Assembly (NCBI GenBank): GCA_964444795.1
Contig: CAYUIQ010000188.1
Coordinates: forward strand, 1-17,868
Length of the DNA: 17,868 nucleotides
From: JABMRP01 sp964444795
GTDB taxonomy: Bacteria; Planctomycetota; Planctomycetia; Pirellulales; Thermoguttaceae
Reading direction: 5' to 3'
Shown: piece after piece, positions 14,017 through 17,868 of the stretch
Numbering within the stretch: position 1 is the stretch's first letter
Layout: each line of letters opens with the position of its first letter
The notes under the pieces: model-generated
Database searches by the model: none
What the model saw: only the letters and a program-made list of their open reading frames with translations
What the model was told of the DNA's origin: nothing
Translations under genes and position numbers: made by a program

Positions 14017-15201
14017 ATGTTTACGAAGAAGTATACCACGGGCCACGTTTCCCGCTGGCCGCACCTCATCCCGATGGCCTTCTTCGCCGCCGCGATCTAC
14101 CTCTGCTTCCAACCCTCATCCGGCCCGGCCAATTCGACACCGCAAGGGCAAGCCGCCAGCGTCGGCAAGACCACGCTGGTGGGCAACCCGATCCGCGACG
14201 CGCGCCTCGGGCAACGCGTGTTGGGGCGCAATCCGCTTCGAGAACAAGTCGACGAGAGTCTTCCCGAGCCGGACGCCGAAACGTGGCGCAAGATCACGCT
14301 TCGGATGACGAAGGACGACGGGCATCGGCTGGACATCGAACTCCTTCGCCCGCTCTTCTGGCTCGAACTCCACGAGGCCGAACCCGGCGCGACGATCTCT
14401 CTTGACCTTCCCGAGATGGGCGCCCAAGGCAACGCGGAAGTCGTGGCCGTAGAACCCTGCCCCGAAATCGAACCCGACGACGGCCGCGGCCGCCCGATCG
14501 TGACCGGCCGATTCATCCACCAATCCGCCGACGTGATCGACCTCCATCTCGACGGCCTCGGCAAACCGATCGGCTGCACGGCCAACCACCCTTTCTGGAG
14601 CGAAGACCGCCAAGAGTTCGTTGAAGCGGCGGAACTAGACACAGGCGAACACGTCCAAACCCGCCTCCACGGCCCAATCCGCGTCACCCGCATCGCCCCC
14701 CGTCCCGGCAAACACCCCGTCTACAACCTTGAGATCCACGGCGAACATGTCTACGAGGTATCGCACCTTGGAGTGTTGGTGCATAATACCTACTTTAAGA
14801 GGATCCGATATCGGGGCAACGATCTGGCGAAGAGGGCCTGGAACTATCGCAAAGCCCTGACAAACCCGCAGACGGGGAGGAATGGCGCCGTAATTGAGTA
14901 TACGTCACTTAGCGGTCGAAAGCTCACTAAGACGATGCTCAGTGACGGGAAGCACACGGAGAGATTACTTGTGGAATCGCTGCCCGGCTATGTACGAAAG
15001 GAACCGGGACGTATCACCAGGATCTACTCGGAACTGCGACCGTGTGGACCAGACTATCATAATTGCGATGCCTTCTTACGGCTGGCGGCGCCGAAAGCGA
15101 CGGTCACGTACTCAATGCCGTATTGGACCAAGGCGGAGCGCGCCGTGGCAATCCGAGATCTTCAGAAACTCGTTCGTCAACTGCTCGCCAAAGGGCTCTA
15201 A
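14017..15201 (+). CDS. Hint-toxin protein B4 with cytidine-deaminase-fold tip
   Basis: 394 residues. The basic N-terminus and membrane helix (about 15-32) match B2; RVLGRNPLREQ ends at 77. The Hint C-part is of the B3 subtype: HQSADVIDLHLDG, TANH (188-191), PVYNLEIHGEHVYEVS and LVHN (256-257), followed by Thr. The 137-residue tip has SDGKHTERLLVESL with His313 and Glu315, then ITRIYSELRPCGPDYHNC with Cys343 and Cys350, and VTYSMPYWT. An HxE motif plus a PC...C motif is the zinc-site signature of the cytidine deaminase superfamily, used by several bacterial toxins to deaminate nucleic acid or nucleotides. The spacing between the two Cys (six residues, with His348 between) is wider than the usual PCxxC, so the exact family is open. 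The partner gene downstream is a leucine-rich-repeat protein. Confidence 0.85.
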   Translation: MFTKKYTTGHVSRWPHLIPMAFFAAAIYLCFQPSSGPANSTPQGQAASVGKTTLVGNPIRDARLGQRVLGRNPLREQVDESLPEPDAETWRKITLRMTKDDGHRLDIELLRPLFWLELHEAEPGATISLDLPEMGAQGNAEVVAVEPCPEIEPDDGRGRPIVTGRFIHQSADVIDLHLDGLGKPIGCTANHPFWSEDRQEFVEAAELDTGEHVQTRLHGPIRVTRIAPRPGKHPVYNLEIHGEHVYEVSHLGVLVHNTYFKRIRYRGNDLAKRAWNYRKALTNPQTGRNGAVIEYTSLSGRKLTKTMLSDGKHTERLLVESLPGYVRKEPGRITRIYSELRPCGPDYHNCDAFLRLAAPKATVTYSMPYWTKAERAVAIRDLQKLVRQLLAKGL

Positions 15202-15254
15202 TCGTTTCCGTTCGGGATGTGTTTCCTAACCTGGAGGTCCTTGGAGGTCGTCGC

Positions 15255-15986
15255 ATGAAGAAGGGAGGAAGAACTAAGAACCTCAATGCAAGGCATCCTG
15301 TGTCACTTGAGGTTGCATTGGAGAATCCTCGCCAAGTTCGATCACTGTGCCTTCTGGAAGAGGAATCGCGCGCATTCCTTGAGGCATCGCAGATGTTTGT
15401 CAACCTGGAAGAATTGGAGATGGGCAGCTGCGGACTTGACGAGATACCGGATTGTCTGACGCAGTTGGCTCGACTGAAACGTCTTGACTTATCGTGCAAT
15501 GCCCTGCGATCACTGCCGAGGCGATTTGGAGATCTGCGCCAATTGCGGAGCCTGTCGCTACATGACAACCGGATTGATCGCTTGCCAGTTTCCATCGGCC
15601 AGTTGCGTAATCTGCAATCACTTGACGTGGCATTCAATCGTCTCGACCAACTGCCGAGAACGCTTTGGAGATGCGAGAGAATGGAGGTTCTTTCACTGCC
15701 CAGCAATCGTATTCGATTCTTGTCACCCAACATCGCGCGCATGAAACGACTGCGGGCGTTGTACCTGAGCTGCAATCAGTTGCGCCGCTTGCCTTCCGAG
15801 ATCGGCAACGTAACTCTACTGGAAGAACTGCAGTTGGAGCGGAACTCGCTGACAGCATTACCCAGAACACTGTCAGCCCTTGCGAGACTGAAATCACTCA
15901 AGGTGGGTGGCAACCCATTGACGCAGACAACTGCAAGATGGCTTCGAATCGCTGGTATTGCGGGTTTTCACGCGGCTTCGCCCTAA
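15255..15986 (+). CDS. leucine-rich-repeat protein, probable immunity to toxin B4
   Basis: 243 residues from the ATG at 15255, chosen because GGAGG (15243-15247) stands 7 bases before it; the frame is open further upstream inside the toxin gene. After a short charged N-terminus there are about seven 23-residue leucine-rich repeats of the LxxLxLxxNxLxxLP type (LKRLDLSCNALRSLP, LRSLSLHDNRIDRLP, LQSLDVAFNRLDQLP and so on). There is no signal peptide, so it is cytoplasmic. LRR proteins are recorded among polymorphic-toxin immunity proteins, and the position right behind the deaminase tip makes that the best guess. The gap of 53 bases is larger than in the other cassettes. An unrelated LRR protein carried as cargo is the alternative. 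Confidence 0.8.
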   Translation: MKKGGRTKNLNARHPVSLEVALENPRQVRSLCLLEEESRAFLEASQMFVNLEELEMGSCGLDEIPDCLTQLARLKRLDLSCNALRSLPRRFGDLRQLRSLSLHDNRIDRLPVSIGQLRNLQSLDVAFNRLDQLPRTLWRCERMEVLSLPSNRIRFLSPNIARMKRLRALYLSCNQLRRLPSEIGNVTLLEELQLERNSLTALPRTLSALARLKSLKVGGNPLTQTTARWLRIAGIAGFHAASP

Positions 15987-16052
15987 GGTGACACTATGGG
16001 TATGATCGCCTCTCCCCTTCGCCAGCCAGGCGAGCAAAACATGACGGAATGG

Positions 16053-17787
16053 TGAACGGGCCCAGCGACTTTCGACTGAACGGAATTACACTGGACTTAG
16101 TGGGCACGTTTACAGTATCGCATCGAACTTCAAGACGCTCGGAGGCAGCGGAACCCACGACAGAAGAGCCTTGACGTTGACGAGGCGACCGAGAATGGCG
16201 AGGAAGACGCCCCACGCGCGGACGGATAGCGCCGCGAGTGACCGTTCGGCACTCACGCCGCGCGGCGGACACGGATGAGGGGAAGGTGGCGGCGGTCGGC
16301 AAGGCAATCGATTTCGATAACCATTGCGTCGCCCGGGTTCCCTTCGATTTCGGCCTGCGGACGCGCACACGGCGAGCCACGCGGCCAACGCGGACGTGGC
16401 TCAAGACGCGGCTGCTTGTTGGCCGGCCGGCGCGTGAAGTAGACCTCGTTCGGCGTCTTGCCGCCGAGTGTCTCGTGGGGCCGATGTTTGTTGTACCACT
16501 CTATGGCCAGATCCACCTCGCGCTGGAAGGCGGCTTGATCTTCCGGTACGGTCGTCTGTCGCAGGATCTCCTTGAGCGTTCGATGAAACCGCTCCACCAC
16601 CGCAACGCTACCGTGCTTTCCTACCGCGCCGAAACGCGGCAAGATATTCATCGCCTTGCACCAGCGGTCCTTGAAGTGCTCGCACCTGAACTGCCGACCT
16701 TGGTCGAGAATCAGATGTTTCGGCCGCACTCCCTCTCCGAGCATGATCCGATTCATGGCCGCCGTCACTTCCTCGGAAGACGGCTTCGACTTGAACACGG
16801 CAAAGCCCATCGACCGACGCGAGTAGTGATCCACGACGTTCAACAGCCACCCGCAAACGGGCCAGCGCTGCCGGATGGCGTTGGGCAGCCAGTTGGTCCA
16901 ATAGCCACCGCTGATCGGCACCGCAGTCAAGTCGGCGTGCCACGTGTGGCTCGGATACTTCGCCACGATACGCCGGATCGTGCCGTTGTCGGCCAACGAA
17001 GGCTCAGGGACGTGCGCGGGCTTCTCCTTGAGAATCCGCTCGACGGTGGTCTTGGCGATGTGAATGCCCGCCCTGGCCAGCATATCGGCAATCTTCGTCT
17101 TTCCCAACACGGGGCAGAATAGCTTGATCCGCCGTACGGCGTAGCGGACAAAGTCTGGAAAGCGATTCACCGGCACACTGGTTTGAAGTAATGAATCGTC
17201 GTCGACCCGTCGATGCCAGGCCGCGATGGTCTCGGCGGAGACGAAGAACCGCCGGGCAGTCTCTGCCTTGCTCCAACCCCGCATGGCACGAAGTTCCAAG
17301 ATGGCCATCCGTTCGATTGGCCTATACTGTGGTCGCTTGTGTGGATCGATGCGTCTGGTGCGCTCGCCCTTGATTCGCAGTTCCTCGCGCAGCATCGAGA
17401 TTTCACTTTCCAGCCGATCGATCTTCGCCTGCGGCGTGTCGCCTTGGTCGATCAAGAACTCACGGCCGGCAAGCATGGCAATACGCACTAATCCCAGTAG
17501 CGTAAGCATTGCATTTCGCACGTATCCCGTCCAACCCTTGGGCACGGGTACGGATTCGACGTCATCTTCGCACGGTCTGTCAAACATGGTGTCGCTCTGA
17601 AGTTGGTTCCCGGGCCACTCATCATAGCAAATTACCGCCGCAAGTCCTCCGGGCAGCATGTCTCGGCGGTTGACATGATCCGCCGCGCACGGATGGCGTA
17701 GGCCAGTCGGCAGTTCACCCAACATCTTGTGGCCCACTCGTCCAAATACCACAACATGGCGCCGCCTATTGACTGTACGACTGAACA
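16053..17787 (-). mobile_element. insertion sequence copy 2 (complete-looking)
   Basis: The left edge (TGAACGGGCCCAGCGAC) is set by where similarity to copies 1 and 3 begins. The right edge is a guess near the CA at 17786-17787, because no second complete copy is available for comparison. The element carries one intact transposase gene. Its ends share a similar stretch, CGACTTTCGACTGAAC on the left and TGACTGTACGACTGAAC on the right, in direct rather than inverted orientation. I could not identify clean terminal inverted repeats or a target duplication. Confidence 0.65.
16253..17587 (-). CDS. DDE transposase (integrase core, IS3/IS481-like)
   Basis: 444 residues from the ATG at 17587 (MFDRPCEDD). 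A longer in-frame extension to 17788 exists but looks non-coding. A leucine-zipper-like coiled coil (about 54-72) and a helix-turn-helix (KAETARRFFVSAETIAAWHRR, about 106-127) precede the integrase core. The catalytic residues are Asp219 (WHADLTAVP), Asp295 (LILDQGRQF) and Glu332 (VERFHRTLKE). The C-terminal WYNKHRPHETLGGKTPNEVY is typical of the rve/integrase core family. No frame break is visible, so this copy may be active and could supply transposase to truncated copies if their ends survived. The 3' noncoding part of the element is about 200 bases. Confidence 0.9.
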   Translation of the reverse strand: MFDRPCEDDVESVPVPKGWTGYVRNAMLTLLGLVRIAMLAGREFLIDQGDTPQAKIDRLESEISMLREELRIKGERTRRIDPHKRPQYRPIERMAILELRAMRGWSKAETARRFFVSAETIAAWHRRVDDDSLLQTSVPVNRFPDFVRYAVRRIKLFCPVLGKTKIADMLARAGIHIAKTTVERILKEKPAHVPEPSLADNGTIRRIVAKYPSHTWHADLTAVPISGGYWTNWLPNAIRQRWPVCGWLLNVVDHYSRRSMGFAVFKSKPSSEEVTAAMNRIMLGEGVRPKHLILDQGRQFRCEHFKDRWCKAMNILPRFGAVGKHGSVAVVERFHRTLKEILRQTTVPEDQAAFQREVDLAIEWYNKHRPHETLGGKTPNEVYFTRRPANKQPRLEPRPRWPRGSPCARPQAEIEGNPGDAMVIEIDCLADRRHLPLIRVRRAA

Positions 17788-17797
17788 CTGCTATGGT
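17769..17797 (+). promoter_or_regulatory. sigma70-like promoter candidate
   Basis: TTGACT and TATGGT are separated by 17 bases (five of six and four of six consensus positions). It faces rightward, out of the insertion sequence and toward a possible start codon at 17826. It overlaps the presumed right end of the element, so it may be an outward IS promoter. Confidence 0.4.
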
Positions 17798-17825
17798 ATG
17801 CCCAGTCGGCCGACGATTTTCCTAC

Positions 17826-17868
17826 ATGCACAACGCTCAACCGGCGGCCGGTGGCGATTCCAAAGGTC
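17826..17868 (+). CDS. possible start of a gene leaving the window
   Basis: An ATG opens a frame (MHNAQPAAGGDSKG) that is still open at the window end, 28 bases after the promoter-like TATGGT. There is no ribosome-binding site and too little sequence to recognise anything, so this is only a candidate. Confidence 0.25.
   Translation, partial: MHNAQPAAGGDSKG

Noticed and set aside
16065..17787. Terminal inverted repeats for IS copy 2
   Set aside because: The similar words at the two ends are in direct orientation, and no clean inverted pair or target duplication was found by eye.
17588..17788. N-terminal extension of the copy 2 transposase
   Set aside because: The translation (MFSRTVNRRRHVVVFG and onward) has no similarity to transposase N-termini, and the coiled coil and HTH begin after the inner ATG.
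1..17868. CRISPR arrays, rRNA or riboswitches
   Set aside because: No regularly spaced repeats, rRNA segments or known aptamer motifs were seen.

Overview
The window looks like an accessory region of a high-GC planctomycete chromosome. I infer this from the G/C-ending codons, the weak or absent ribosome-binding sites on many genes, and a secreted polymorphic-toxin backbone with segments such as VLGRNPLREQ that I associate with Planctomycetes. No database search was possible, so all assignments rest on motifs read by eye.

Layout. Positions 1-2343 are ordinary chromosomal genes on the minus strand: the N-terminal part of a sensor histidine kinase and a complete B12-binding radical SAM protein. 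A roughly 780 bp gene-free stretch with small repeats leads to a tRNA-Arg(CCG) gene and a strong terminator. Then come relics: a possible integrase tail, and the C-terminal part of an Abi_C abortive-infection-type gene cut off by an insertion sequence. That insertion sequence (copy 1) is itself truncated and runs into a scrap of a recombinase C-terminus.

The core, about 5045-15986 on the plus strand, is an array of four polymorphic-toxin cassettes. The basic unit is A-B-I. A is the end of a large alanine/threonine-rich exported backbone protein that finishes with the first motif of a Hint (hedgehog/intein) domain (CFVGDT), one membrane helix and an acidic tail. B is a separate gene with its own ATG and usually a Shine-Dalgarno sequence. 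It has an N-terminal membrane helix, the rest of the Hint domain (TANH block, terminal LVHN), and then a toxin tip that differs in each cassette. I is the immunity gene. Cassette 1 has an ADP-ribosyltransferase-like tip and an unknown immunity protein. Cassette 2 has an unassigned tip with an unknown immunity protein abutting it. Cassette 3 has an LHH (HNH-type) nuclease and a SUKH/SMI1-KNR4 immunity protein. Cassette 4 has a cytidine-deaminase-fold tip and a leucine-rich-repeat protein. The A copies differ in length: about 786 residues (5'-truncated), 181, none, and 333. This is what cassette-by-cassette recombination into a shared backbone would leave behind.

The most interesting feature is that the Hint domain is split between two genes in all three places where an A part survives, with the catalytic Cys in A and the His-Asn in B. 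This suggests a membrane-anchored, trans-acting (split-intein-like) toxin-release system, or an ancestral single chain that was split and kept that way. The array is bracketed by two same-orientation copies of one DDE insertion sequence (truncated at 3865-4729; complete-looking from 16053), and a third remnant lies inside it at 11183-11286. The right end has a promoter-like sequence and the possible start of another plus-strand gene.
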